A DNA stretch of 64,000 nt from Rheinheimera hassiensis (GCF_022436675.1 NZ_JAKUJZ010000005.1:372001-436000); one strand, 5' to 3'; counted from the stretch's first letter, positions 56,201 through 64,000 are shown. Notes: a model not told the origin generated them from the sequence alone. Program-made: numbers and translations.

Positions 56201-57951
56201 CCTTGGGGCATGACACTTTACGGCTCTATCTGAAAAAACATATTCCAGAATATATGGTTCCCGCCATTTTTATTCAGTTGGAAAAACTACCGCAGACACC
56301 AAACGGTAAAATTAACCGCCGCTCGCTGCCAAAGCCTTCAGCAGACCTGATCCAAAGTGGTGTGCCTTATGTTGCGCCGACAAACGATATAGAAACGGCA
56401 TTATGTCAGTTGTATCAGCAAATTCTGCGAACTGAACGCGTTGGCATTGAAGATGATTTTTTCAGCATGGGTGGCGATTCCTTACTGGTTATCCAGTTAG
56501 TGTCAAAGGCCAAGTTATGTCATATCAGCCTGACTGCGCGGCAAGTGTTTCAGCATAAAACGCCGCGTTTATTGGCACAGGCATCATTAACAACACAAAT
56601 ACTGCGCCAGCTAACCCCTGTTGAAGGCCCGGTAGCTATGACACCGGCTCAACGTCATTTTCTCAGCCTGCAGCATACTAACCCGCAGTTTCATACACTT
56701 GGGGTTTATCTGCAACCACGTGACAACGACTTTGACCTGGACGCCATTGAACGTGCATTGCAGCATGTATTAACCCGGCATGATAGCCTGCGAATGCGCC
56801 TGTCTGATGCAGACTCAAACCCACCCAGCCTGATTTGTGACAGTCCTCCAGACAAGGTGAAGCTAAACCAGGTTATCCTGGATGCTGAAGATCAAGCTGA
56901 CTATGAACGCCAATTAGGCAGACGGATCTATTACAGTGTTACCGCGCTGGACTTACAGCAAGGGCCATTATTTCAAGCCTGTTTATATCGTTGTAACCTG
57001 GACCTAAAGCCGACTCTGTTTTTGTTTGGTCATTTTATGCTGGCTGATATCGGCTCCTGGCACATCATTATCGACGATTTTGAGACCTGCTATCGCCAAT
57101 ACAGCCGTAATGAGCCGTTACAGCTGCCAGAAAAAGGCACCTCCTTTAAGCAGTGGGTCGAAAAATTGTCAGCCTGGGGCTACAGCGATGAAATGAAAAA
57201 CCAGCGACCATACTGGCTGTTGCCGGAGCGGAAATATGCCGCTGAACTGAGCAAGGATTTTCCTGCTGGCGAAAACCTGATGTCCAGCTCGCAGAGCGTC
57301 TATGTCCAGTTAGATCAACAACAAACCACTATATTGCTCGATGAAGTCCCCAAGATAACCGGCGCCAAAATTGATGCCATCTTACTGACTAGCATTGTTT
57401 ATGCCTTCAAACAAAGCTGTAGATCAAACAGTCTGATGATAGATCTGTTGGGGCATGGTAAAGAAGCGCTGTTTGACGATGTTGATTTGTCCCGCACAGT
57501 TGGCTGGTTTAACACGATTTACCCTGCCTTCCTCGACTATGGCAATAACAGCAATCCTGTGGCCGCTATTAAAGCTATCAACGAGCAGCTGCGAGCTATT
57601 CCTAACGGCGGCATTGGCTATGGTGTACTGCGCTATTTGAACCAGGATCAGGAATTAATTGAACATTTTAACCAAACCCCTGAGCCACAGGTGTTTTTCA
57701 ATTATTTTGGCCATGATAATCAAGCCGACTTACGCGTGTTACGCAAGGTCGATGGCTTTGGCGGCTATGGTTTGGATCACCAGACTAAACGGCTAAGACC
57801 TTTGGCGGTAGGGGTGTACATCAAAGAAGGGGTTATGGCTATTCGTTGGGAGTTTAGCAACACCATTTATCGTGTCGAACGAATTGAACAGCTGGCTGCA
57901 GACTGCAAGCAATGCATATTAGAAATATTAAATAATTACAACAAGTTATAA
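53299..57951 (+). CDS. Terminal NRPS (C-A-T-E), Gly module with degenerate epimerization domain
   Basis: 1,550 residues. The N-terminal helix (EEKLKALSPEQKALLMQRLA) is a typical docking-like segment. C domain with HHIAFDAWS (Gly to Ala in HHxxxDG). The A domain has specificity residues DILQLGLVWK, almost the textbook Gly code; its A7 motif reads YRTRD where YRTGD is expected. T domain MGGDS (~1060). The last ~450 residues are an E-type domain (RTVGWFN, IPNGGIGYGVLRY, PQVFFNYFG), but GHFMLADIGSW replaces HHxxxDGxSW and LGHGKE replaces EGHGRE. No TE follows. ATG 53299 has no clear Shine-Dalgarno; ATG 53311 (MDIEEKL) is an alternative start. Last NRPS of the operon, 13 bp before the MFS gene. 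Confidence 0.92.
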   Translation: MDIPMDIEEKLKALSPEQKALLMQRLAQRQGSSPATASLLPKAGLAAHYPLSHEQQRIWFMSQFDPASPEYNIPMVYAVKGAVDTARLTKAVLQTLEFHPILRSQYREVDGTARQNILSLADFISNKAHTILPVVDLTERGEEQAKSDALREIKEDGHTPFDLQHDGVFRSRLFHISHEHYLWYINVHHIAFDAWSHALLIQQIFQCYDQLADTQPTSGITDYSYIDYACWQRSDAQEKLLLNKLTYWKDKLADVAPLELYTDRPRPSERTYNGNSVAINIAPELSSRLRQLSYNTGATPFTLMLATLRILLHKYSRQDDFAIGTLIANRNRTELENVIGFFTNTLAFRTYVDPQLNFMQQLEQEKTTVFNAFANQDVSFEKLVEELNPPRDMSRAAIFQVMLILNNTQNQTDNEQATRAPVNQALQLQALTTENQTAKYDLTFYLNDTGELNGFIEYNTDLFNHDTIIRMAEHLTLLLQRLLAQPQQKLADVSLLSEQEKQQILQQWSVGDEQPVNQDTLDQMVQRQAQKTPDLAAVISRETTLSYQQLDTLSTVLAQHLLAQGVGCGSYVAIATERNAAMIVAMLGTLKAGAAYIPVDLSYPQDRVQYMFDTASIAAVITQPSLVAKVPVGNWPALQLNADGKLQHGSDLPVFVQVAKAQPTDQAYVIFTSGSTGLPKGVMIRHQTVANFLQAMSLAPGVKAGEKLLAVTTISFDIAVLEIFLPLINGGTVVLADKEQLQDANCILQLIQQHNISVMQATPSMWRMLLDMGWQGKRDMRILCGGEALPPELAETLLLRSSSFWNLYGPTEATVWCSRHRIESGDGENGAVTIGKPIENSRMYLLDEQMQPVPVGVPGEIFIGGHCLADGYMARPDLTADAFVADPITGQGVLYRTRDLARYNSAGNIIFLGRADSQVKVRGFRIELGEIDTTLNKHPQVQQAVSVVHEIKPGDKRIICYFTASVATLGHDTLRLYLKKHIPEYMVPAIFIQLEKLPQTPNGKINRRSLPKPSADLIQSGVPYVAPTNDIETALCQLYQQILRTERVGIEDDFFSMGGDSLLVIQLVSKAKLCHISLTARQVFQHKTPRLLAQASLTTQILRQLTPVEGPVAMTPAQRHFLSLQHTNPQFHTLGVYLQPRDNDFDLDAIERALQHVLTRHDSLRMRLSDADSNPPSLICDSPPDKVKLNQVILDAEDQADYERQLGRRIYYSVTALDLQQGPLFQACLYRCNLDLKPTLFLFGHFMLADIGSWHIIIDDFETCYRQYSRNEPLQLPEKGTSFKQWVEKLSAWGYSDEMKNQRPYWLLPERKYAAELSKDFPAGENLMSSSQSVYVQLDQQQTTILLDEVPKITGAKIDAILLTSIVYAFKQSCRSNSLMIDLLGHGKEALFDDVDLSRTVGWFNTIYPAFLDYGNNSNPVAAIKAINEQLRAIPNGGIGYGVLRYLNQDQELIEHFNQTPEPQVFFNYFGHDNQADLRVLRKVDGFGGYGLDHQTKRLRPLAVGVYIKEGVMAIRWEFSNTIYRVERIEQLAADCKQCILEILNNYNKL
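56590..57948 (+). other. Degenerate epimerization (E) domain at NRPS C-terminus
   Basis: Residues ~1098-1550 of the terminal NRPS. The His corresponding to GrsA His753 is at residue 1245 (GHF). Exactly 139 residues later, the spacing between His753 and the catalytic Glu892 in GrsA, residue 1384 is Leu (LGHGKE). The other E motifs are preserved, so the fold should be intact while epimerase chemistry is doubtful. Confidence 0.8.
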
Positions 57952-57964
57952 GAGGATAATTTCA

Positions 57965-59326
57965 ATGTTACTGCAATTTAAGGGCGCCAGCGATGGCATG
58001 AAAAAATACCAGTTGATGTGGACTGGTCAGCTGTTTTCTATCCTCGGTTCTGGCTTAACCAGCTTTGCACTGGGGCTGTGGATCCTGGGGCAAACCGATT
58101 CTGTTACCTCTTTTACCATGATAGCGGTGATTGCGGGTTTACCCGCGGTGCTGCTGGCGCCCTGGATAGGGGCCATTGTTGATCGCTATGACCGAAAATT
58201 GATCCTGATTCTTACCGACACTATTTCGGCACTGGTAACACTTTACATTGCAATCCAGTACATGAACGATAATTTAGTGTTCTGGCATATCTATGTCTGT
58301 GTACTTATCAGTTCAGTTGCTACTGCGTTTCAGGCTCCAGCCAACATTGCTGCTATCACCTCACTGGTAGAGCGTAAAGATTATGGCCGGGTCTCAGGCT
58401 TGATGCAATTTGCTGACTCCAGCAGCATGATCATCGCACCATTAGCTGCGGGGGCCTTACTAGCTTTTACTGACCTGACAACTATTTTACTGATTGACCT
58501 TGGTACTTATGCCATCGCCATGGTTACGTTAATTCTGGTTAAAATTCCTAAAGCCAAAGCCTTCAAGGGTGACAAGAAAGGCTCCAGTATGTGGCAGGAG
58601 TTTAAACTGGGCTGGGCTTATCTGTTTCAACACAAAGATCTGGTTTATTTACTGGTATTTTTCTGCCTGATCAACTTCGTTGTCAGTATGGGTACGATCT
58701 CAGTACTGCCGATGCTGCATTTCTTCGCCGATAAGTCTGAAATTGGTATGGTGTTGTCGGTCGGTGGTATCGGTATGTTATTGGGTTCTTTTTATCTGGC
58801 GTCAACCGGAGGCCCCGACAAAAAGATCCACGGTATCTTGGGTAGCGGCTTTTTAATGGGTTTTTGCTTGCTGTTACTGGGTATTTACCCGTCAATCTGG
58901 CTGATCATGCTCGGCTTATTCTGCTTCAAATTCTTATTACCGATGATTAATGGCTGCAGTCAGGCAATCTGGCAAGGTCGCATTCCTCCGGGTGTACAGG
59001 GGCGGGTGTTTGCCCTGCGCCGTATGTTTGCTCAGTTTACCATTCCACTTGGCGATTTCCTCGCCGGCCCGTTGGCAGACTTTGTGTTTGAGCCAGTAAT
59101 GCGTGGTAACAATATCGTTTCCAGCACGGTTGGACCAATAATTGGCACTGGACCGGGCCGGGGTATCGCCCTGATGTTAATTTGTTTATCTATATTGCCA
59201 ATGCTGTTTGCTTTGTGGGGTTACAGCAATAAACAAATCCGCCATATCAGCGATGAACCAGATCCAGAGCATGAAGACGCTGATAGTCAAGATCAGACAG
59301 GCACTACTGCGGCAACAAACAGCTAA
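57965..59326 (+). CDS. MFS exporter, EntS-like
   Basis: A 453-residue major facilitator with about 12 hydrophobic segments and the cytoplasmic loop motif DRYDRK between helices 2 and 3 (residues ~75-80). The long stretch PGVQGRVFALRRMFAQFTIP near helix 10 is typical of MFS exporters associated with siderophore and peptide synthetases (EntS type). It presumably moves the finished peptide, or a precursor, across the inner membrane by proton antiport. The C-terminus is a hydrophilic, acidic tail rich in Glu, Asp and Gln. The start has AGAGGAT about 8 bases upstream and follows the last NRPS by 13 bp, so it is cotranscribed. Substrate assignment comes from context only. Confidence 0.88.
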   Translation: MLLQFKGASDGMKKYQLMWTGQLFSILGSGLTSFALGLWILGQTDSVTSFTMIAVIAGLPAVLLAPWIGAIVDRYDRKLILILTDTISALVTLYIAIQYMNDNLVFWHIYVCVLISSVATAFQAPANIAAITSLVERKDYGRVSGLMQFADSSSMIIAPLAAGALLAFTDLTTILLIDLGTYAIAMVTLILVKIPKAKAFKGDKKGSSMWQEFKLGWAYLFQHKDLVYLLVFFCLINFVVSMGTISVLPMLHFFADKSEIGMVLSVGGIGMLLGSFYLASTGGPDKKIHGILGSGFLMGFCLLLLGIYPSIWLIMLGLFCFKFLLPMINGCSQAIWQGRIPPGVQGRVFALRRMFAQFTIPLGDFLAGPLADFVFEPVMRGNNIVSSTVGPIIGTGPGRGIALMLICLSILPMLFALWGYSNKQIRHISDEPDPEHEDADSQDQTGTTAATNS

Positions 59327-59363
59327 TTATGTCTGTTCAATTTCAAACTTACAGGAGCCGTAT

Positions 59364-60617
59364 ATGGACGTGGTAAAACAAAAATCTGCCCACGCCAACT
59401 ATAAACAAAAAGCGATGTTGCTGTTTTGCATAGTCCTGGTGATTGTTGTCGCCATCCTGCTGATGGGAAAAGAGTCTCATCGGCAGATCAACCGCAACCA
59501 GTTGGTGTTAAGTACGGTAAAACAAGGAGATCTGCGTGTACAAGTACAGGGCTATGGCGTGCTCAGGTCGCACAGGCAGAAGCTGTTAACCTCCCTCACG
59601 TCTGCCACCGTAGAAGAAATCATCCTGCGTCCTGGGGCGCAGGTTACGCCCGATAGCATCATAATGAAGCTGAATAACCCTGAGCTGCACGAAGAAACGG
59701 AACGCGCCAGAATGCAGCTAAATCAGGAGAAAGCTAATTTGCGCAAATTGGAGCTGAACAATCAGCGTGAGTTGTTAGCGGAGGAGTCTAATCTGGCGGA
59801 GATGGTGGCGAAGTTCAACATGGTTAAATTGCGTCGAGAAGCAGAACAAGAGCTGGTTGATAAAGGTGTGGTATCTCAACTTACCTATAAAACTACAGTA
59901 CTGGAGCAAGAGCAACTGCATGACAGCATGCGCATCCAGCAAAATCGCATAGCGCAATTAAAGTTGGTTAATCAGGAAGCGCTGAATATTCAGCAAGAGC
60001 AGATTAACCAAGCCGAAGCACTATACTTCACTGTCAAAAACCGCGTTGATGCTTTGGCTGTTAAAGCTGGTATTAACGGTATATTACAAAGGCTCCCGGT
60101 AGAGTTAGGCCAAAGTATTGCTGCAGGACAAGAGTTGGCATTGGTAGGTAGCGAACAAGACCTGCTTGCACTAATCCGTGTACCTCAAGCTCAGGCAGAA
60201 AGAATTAGTGTAGGTCAACTGGCTGAAGTGACGACCCGCAGGGATCTGCTGCCTGGCAAAGTCAGCCGCATTACCCCTGAAGTACAAGAAGGCACGGTAA
60301 CGATAGAAATCCAGTTCACAGCAGCACACTTACCTGCATCGGCAAGACCTGAACTGAGCGTTGATGCGGTTATTTACACTGCTGAGCTTAAAAACACCCT
60401 GTACATAGACCGGCCGGTAAATGTGCGGGTTAATTCCAGCAACAGTCTGTACAAACTGGATCAGACACGACAACTGGCGGAGTACTCGGAGGTTCGCTAC
60501 GGCGAAGACGCCGGAAAATATATCCAGTTGCTTGAAGGTGCCGCTGTCAATGACACCTTTATTGTGTCGGATATGACAGGCTTTACTGACAGCAAACGCA
60601 TAAGTATTACAAACTAA
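59364..60617 (+). CDS. HlyD/MacA-family periplasmic adaptor subunit
   Basis: A 417-residue membrane-fusion protein. It has one N-terminal membrane anchor (~residues 16-34, LLFCIVLVIVVAILLMG), a first lipoyl/barrel part, a long charged helical hairpin (~105-215, rich in Glu, Gln, Leu and Arg), then the second half-lipoyl segment (INGILQRLPVELGQSIAAG) and beta-barrel domains. It would bridge the ABC permease to an outer-membrane TolC-type channel, which is not encoded here. The ATG at 59364 is chosen because AGGAG lies 6 bases upstream; the frame is open further into the MFS gene but that extension would overlap it. First gene of the ABC export set. Confidence 0.9.
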   Translation: MDVVKQKSAHANYKQKAMLLFCIVLVIVVAILLMGKESHRQINRNQLVLSTVKQGDLRVQVQGYGVLRSHRQKLLTSLTSATVEEIILRPGAQVTPDSIIMKLNNPELHEETERARMQLNQEKANLRKLELNNQRELLAEESNLAEMVAKFNMVKLRREAEQELVDKGVVSQLTYKTTVLEQEQLHDSMRIQQNRIAQLKLVNQEALNIQQEQINQAEALYFTVKNRVDALAVKAGINGILQRLPVELGQSIAAGQELALVGSEQDLLALIRVPQAQAERISVGQLAEVTTRRDLLPGKVSRITPEVQEGTVTIEIQFTAAHLPASARPELSVDAVIYTAELKNTLYIDRPVNVRVNSSNSLYKLDQTRQLAEYSEVRYGEDAGKYIQLLEGAAVNDTFIVSDMTGFTDSKRISITN

Positions 60618-60634
60618 ATGAAAAGGAAACGGTT

Positions 60635-61342
60635 ATGCGCGAATTAAAAATTAAAATGGCTGGAATTACCAAAATTTTCAGCACTGATGAAATGGATACT
60701 CATGCTCTCAGAGGAATAGATCTGGAGATTTACAGTGGCGATTTTGTCTCCATTTGTGGCCCGTCTGGTTGTGGTAAATCTACTCTGCTGTCTATTCTGG
60801 GGTTACTCGATATGCCCAGCAATGGTCAGTATCTGATTGAAGATAAAGATGTCAGCCGCCTTTCGCTCACAGAGGCGGCAGAAATCCGTAACGCCAAAAT
60901 TGGTTTTATCTTTCAGTCCTTTAATCTGATAGATGAACTAAGCGTATTTGATAACGTTGCCCTGCCATTACGCTATGCACAGCAAGCGCCGAAGCAGGAC
61001 GAAATTGAGAAACGAGTGATGCAATGTCTGGAAAAGGTTGATATGGCGCACCGCGCCAAACATAAACCTAACCAGTTATCTGGTGGGCAGCAACAGCGAG
61101 TAGCAATCGCCAGAGCACTGATCGCCAACCCTGCCATTTTGTTGGTTGACGAACCCACCGGTAACCTTGATTCAAAAAATGGTGATGCCGTTATGGCTAT
61201 GCTGATGCAACTCAATAAAGAGGGGACAACTTTGTGCATGGTGACACATGATCCTCGTTACGCAGAGATGGCGAACCGTAAACTACATCTGCTGGATGGC
61301 CAAATAACCGATAAAGCCGGTATATTAGCGGAGGCTAGTTAA
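60635..61342 (+). CDS. ABC transporter ATP-binding protein, MacB/LolD type
   Basis: A 235-residue ATPase of the MacB/LolD class. Walker A GPSGCGKST (~42-50), Q-loop in FQSFNL, signature LSGGQQQR (~148), Walker B LLVDEPTGNLD and the switch His in MVTHD are all intact. It powers the adjacent FtsX-type permease; unlike MacB itself, ATPase and permease are separate proteins. The start has AAGGA 7 bases upstream and lies 17 bp after the adaptor gene; the stop is one base before the permease ATG. Confidence 0.95.
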   Translation: MRELKIKMAGITKIFSTDEMDTHALRGIDLEIYSGDFVSICGPSGCGKSTLLSILGLLDMPSNGQYLIEDKDVSRLSLTEAAEIRNAKIGFIFQSFNLIDELSVFDNVALPLRYAQQAPKQDEIEKRVMQCLEKVDMAHRAKHKPNQLSGGQQQRVAIARALIANPAILLVDEPTGNLDSKNGDAVMAMLMQLNKEGTTLCMVTHDPRYAEMANRKLHLLDGQITDKAGILAEAS

Positions 61343-61343
61343 T

Positions 61344-63776
61344 ATGTTCAGCTACTTTATCAGAACGGCTGCTAATAGTTTAAAACATGTGCCCGGTTAT
61401 GTGTTGACGATAGTCCTGACTTTTGGTCTGACGCTCGGCGCTCTGGTTTGCATGTTTAATCTAAACTATTTACTACTGTATAAACCGCTCCCCTATCCTG
61501 ATCAACAACAGCTGTATGTCACAAACTGGACACACCACGACGATGGCCGCCTCAGATTCAATAATGCCCAGAACTACCCAGGTCTAATGGAGTTATATCA
61601 ACAGACTGATCAGTTCGAACAGCGTGCTTTTATAAAATATAGTGAAGCAGTACTGACAAATGATGACGCCAAACCGAAATTAAAAGCTAATTTTATCACG
61701 CCTGATTATTTCTCAATGTTAGGCACGCAGTATGTGCTGGGGCGCGGATTCTCAGCAGAAGAAGGTTTGCACTCCAAGGTGCCAGTTGCCGTAATAAGTT
61801 ATCAGCTATGGCAGGATTTATACAAAGGCAAGCCAGATATCCTGTCCGAAAAAATGATGTTCAACGGCACCAGTTTCAATATTGTTGGCGTTACAGCAAG
61901 AAACTTTGTCGAGCCACAACTACATGAAACAGGCCGCAATACTCAGGTATGGTTGCCATGGGACTTTAACCCACTTCCACCTGGAGACGATACTGCCTGG
62001 GGTATGTTTTTTATTGAGATTTATCTGGTTGCTAAACTGAACGAAGGTCAGTCTGTCAGCCAAACAGAACATAACCTTTCTACACTGATTAATAAAAGAT
62101 TCCGTGAAGAAGTAACTGGTGTGCCTTATTTTGATAGCCGGAAAATCGCTGTTAGTTTGCGTAGCTTTGAAAACGTTATTATGGGTGACTCTCGCTCCAG
62201 AGCCTTACTGATGTTCGCAGGAGTATTGGTACTGGTATTAATAGCAGCAGTCAATATCATCAATCTTATTCTGGCTCGCGCAGCAAATAATCACCGTAAA
62301 ATCGTGATCCAGATTGCCCTGGGAGCAAAACGTCAGCATATCTTCGGCGTAATTTTTGCCGAAATTCTGATGCTAATGCTAGCTGCCAGCACACTGGCGA
62401 TTGTGATCGCTCACCTTGGTAATACCCTGCTGATATCCGTAGCGCAAACACAGTTGCCCAGAGTAGCAGAATTATCGCTGAATTTGCCTACTGTGTTATT
62501 CTCCTGGACCATAGGTATCGTGCTGGCAGCTATTTTCTCTCTGATCACTACCAGCCAGCTCAACTATCGAGAACTAAATAAAACATTACAGGCCAGCGGT
62601 AAAGGTGCAGGTTTACAAATATCCTCTCGCATCCGTAATCTCCTGATTATCAGCCAGGTTACTCTGTGTGGTGTACTCATCAGCTGTAACCTTCAAGTAT
62701 TCAGCTCTGCTGTCAAAGCAATACAAGCCCCCTTGGGTTTTACTACTGAATCGAAAACATTTCTTGATTTTGACCTCGGTGAGCTGGTGATGGCGCCGGC
62801 AGAAGAGCGGCGCAACTACATTGAGGCAATAGCAAGACAGCTGGAGCAACACAATGCGATAGAAAAAGTCAGCCTTGCGAGTAATGCCCCAATGGCCAGA
62901 ACAGTAAATATTGAGTGGACCACCGCAGTTACATCAGAGCTTGGTGGTGGCATATCTATAGGTCCCGGCATCGGAACTATAGATGAAAACTATATGCCAT
63001 TAGTGGGACTATCTTTTATTGCAGGTCGTAATGTTACAGCTGAAGAAGTTACTGCACGTGACAAAGTAGCGGTGATTAATGAAACGATGGCACAAATGTT
63101 GTCGCCAGACAGCTCTGCCCTTGGCAAACCGTTTTATTTCAACAATCAGTCCGTGCCTTACCACGTGGTAGGTATCGTAAAAGATTTAACTATCCCAAAC
63201 CAGCTTAATATGCCACGCATCTATGTACCTATGCTGCGTGGCGCAACCTATCTGGTGTCTTATAAACCTAATCAGCAGTTGTCTGCCGCACAGTTAAATC
63301 AGTTGGCAGCTCAGGTCAGCTCACAAATTTACCTGTACGATATGTATTCGATGAATGATGTTCATCAGCTGAAGATATCTATGGACAAAATATCTGCCTG
63401 GGTGACGGCGATACTGGGTTTATTATCCCTGTTTTTAGCAGCAGTGGGAGTATACGGTGTATTAAGTTACAGCATGACCTTGCGTAAATTTGAGTTGGGT
63501 ATTCGTCTGGCCATTGGCGCCACACCAAAACGGATCATGACATTGGTTTGCAAGGACACTATGGTACCCGTTTTAATAGGGTTAACCTGCAGCACCGCCC
63601 TATTACTAGCGCTATTAAGTTACGTGAAGAACAAACCCTGGTTCACTGTATCAGTTGAACTGTCATCGTTTATTATTCCTGTTGGGCTAATCTGTACTAT
63701 CGCCATCGCAACTGCCATTTTGGCAGTTTGGGGCGTTGCCAGTAAACCTGCAATTCACTCTCTGCGTAGCAACTAA
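61344..63776 (+). CDS. ABC transporter permease, MacB/FtsX type, duplicated
   Basis: An 810-residue permease with two FtsX halves. Each half starts with a membrane helix followed by a large periplasmic MacB_PCD-like domain and ends with three helices, giving eight spans (about 20-45, 288-312, 333-360, 380-402, 432-453, 686-710, then two near the C-terminus). Permeases of this size usually work mechanically with a HlyD-type adaptor and a LolD-like ATPase to drive periplasmic substrates through TolC. Here they may export the NRPS product. The ATG sits one base after the ATPase stop, with GGAGG 9 bases upstream inside the ATPase gene. A strong hairpin after the stop marks the operon end. Confidence 0.92.
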   Translation: MFSYFIRTAANSLKHVPGYVLTIVLTFGLTLGALVCMFNLNYLLLYKPLPYPDQQQLYVTNWTHHDDGRLRFNNAQNYPGLMELYQQTDQFEQRAFIKYSEAVLTNDDAKPKLKANFITPDYFSMLGTQYVLGRGFSAEEGLHSKVPVAVISYQLWQDLYKGKPDILSEKMMFNGTSFNIVGVTARNFVEPQLHETGRNTQVWLPWDFNPLPPGDDTAWGMFFIEIYLVAKLNEGQSVSQTEHNLSTLINKRFREEVTGVPYFDSRKIAVSLRSFENVIMGDSRSRALLMFAGVLVLVLIAAVNIINLILARAANNHRKIVIQIALGAKRQHIFGVIFAEILMLMLAASTLAIVIAHLGNTLLISVAQTQLPRVAELSLNLPTVLFSWTIGIVLAAIFSLITTSQLNYRELNKTLQASGKGAGLQISSRIRNLLIISQVTLCGVLISCNLQVFSSAVKAIQAPLGFTTESKTFLDFDLGELVMAPAEERRNYIEAIARQLEQHNAIEKVSLASNAPMARTVNIEWTTAVTSELGGGISIGPGIGTIDENYMPLVGLSFIAGRNVTAEEVTARDKVAVINETMAQMLSPDSSALGKPFYFNNQSVPYHVVGIVKDLTIPNQLNMPRIYVPMLRGATYLVSYKPNQQLSAAQLNQLAAQVSSQIYLYDMYSMNDVHQLKISMDKISAWVTAILGLLSLFLAAVGVYGVLSYSMTLRKFELGIRLAIGATPKRIMTLVCKDTMVPVLIGLTCSTALLLALLSYVKNKPWFTVSVELSSFIIPVGLICTIAIATAILAVWGVASKPAIHSLRSN

Positions 63777-63783
63777 TCCGGCA

Positions 63784-63812
63784 GCGGATGAAAGCAAACT
63801 GCTTTCATCCGC
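63784..63812 (+). terminator. Hairpin at the end of the NRPS/export operon
   Basis: A perfect 12-bp stem, GCGGATGAAAGC and GCTTTCATCCGC with loop AAACT, begins 8 bases after the permease stop. The sequence after it (GCTGTTATTACC) lacks a good T-run, so termination may be partial or the hairpin may protect the transcript 3' end. Confidence 0.65.
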
Positions 63813-63917
63813 GCTGTTATTACCATACCAAATCATCAAAGCTTCATAAATTAGTCATATCGCTGACACAGCCCGCGCTGATGCTGGCAGCGTCTAAAGA
63901 TAACATGGTACAGACTG

Positions 63918-64000
63918 ATGCTGAACTGCCGCACTATCTTTTTATCTGACGTTCATCTGGGTTGCAAAGACTGCCAGGCAGATTATCTGCTGAGCTTTCT
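63918..64000 (+). CDS. Metallophosphoesterase, UDP-2,3-diacylglucosamine hydrolase-like (3' end outside window)
   Basis: The first 27 residues of a calcineurin-like phosphoesterase, MLNCRTIFLSDVHLGCKDCQ followed by ADYLLSF. The SDVHLG metal-binding motif and the CQADYLL continuation are typical of the YbbF/LpxH-like UDP-2,3-diacylglucosamine diphosphatase group in lipid A synthesis. An in-frame stop lies upstream at 63879 and ATG 63918 is the only good start. It belongs to the right flank, outside the peptide operon. Confidence 0.7.
   Translation, partial: MLNCRTIFLSDVHLGCKDCQADYLLSF

Noticed and set aside
59208-59363. Longer N-terminus for the HlyD-type adaptor starting inside the MFS gene.
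   Set aside because: The extension overlaps the MFS coding sequence and has no Shine-Dalgarno, whereas ATG 59364 has AGGAG at ideal spacing and gives the usual anchor near the N-terminus.
1-64000. tRNA, rRNA, CRISPR array, insertion sequence or prophage elements.
   Set aside because: No transposase, integrase, regularly spaced repeats or RNA-gene-like structures were seen; the only long repeat is the A-T duplication.

Overview
The window is dominated by one very large nonribosomal peptide synthetase (NRPS) locus. It lies in what looks like a Gammaproteobacterium of roughly balanced base composition. The flanking genes (SmrA-type endonuclease, GhrA-type hydroxypyruvate reductase, CPQ-like M28 peptidase, a metallophosphoesterase of the UDP-2,3-diacylglucosamine hydrolase type) would fit Rheinheimera or Alteromonadales relatives. 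That placement is inference from protein style; there is no rRNA or other marker here.

Left flank (1-4.3 kb): the 3' part of an M28 peptidase, a convergent four-helix membrane protein with an internal duplication, a small membrane protein, smrA with a clear promoter and terminator, a 39-residue small ORF, and a ghrA-GNAT pair on the minus strand. None of these is obviously part of the peptide pathway.

Biosynthetic locus (4.4-63.8 kb): a secreted SGNH-like protein is translationally coupled (ATGA) to an Sfp/EntD-type phosphopantetheinyl transferase. A type II thioesterase and a 10,010-residue NRPS (ten modules, A-T followed by nine C-A-T) form a minus-strand unit. From a 319-bp divergent control region the plus strand carries four further NRPS genes: C-A-T with a TubC-like docking domain, two C-A-T-C-A-T proteins, and C-A-T-E. 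An EntS-like MFS exporter and a HlyD / ABC ATPase / FtsX-type permease export set follow. Genes on the plus strand are almost contiguous (gaps of 1-37 bp), so they are probably one operon.

How it may work: the giant protein starts with an A domain and no C domain, so it is the natural loading protein. The four plus-strand proteins all begin with C domains and would extend the chain to about 16 residues. Specificity-code readings by eye give: ?(basic-like)-?-Gln-Val-like-Gln-Pro-beta-Ala-like-Pro-Asp/Asn-? from the giant protein, then Gly-?-Val-like-?-Gly-Gly. This is inference; only the Pro and Gly signatures are close to textbook codes. No module carries a thioesterase domain.

Most notable points: (1) a perfect direct repeat of about 1.58 kb makes the A-T parts of modules 3 and 5 identical; (2) the last module loads a Gly-type residue yet ends in an epimerization domain whose catalytic Glu is Leu, in a system with no TE domain; (3) module 7 lacks the universal Asp235 and looks like a beta-amino-acid activator between two Pro modules; (4) nested palindromes sit directly before the first plus-strand NRPS start.
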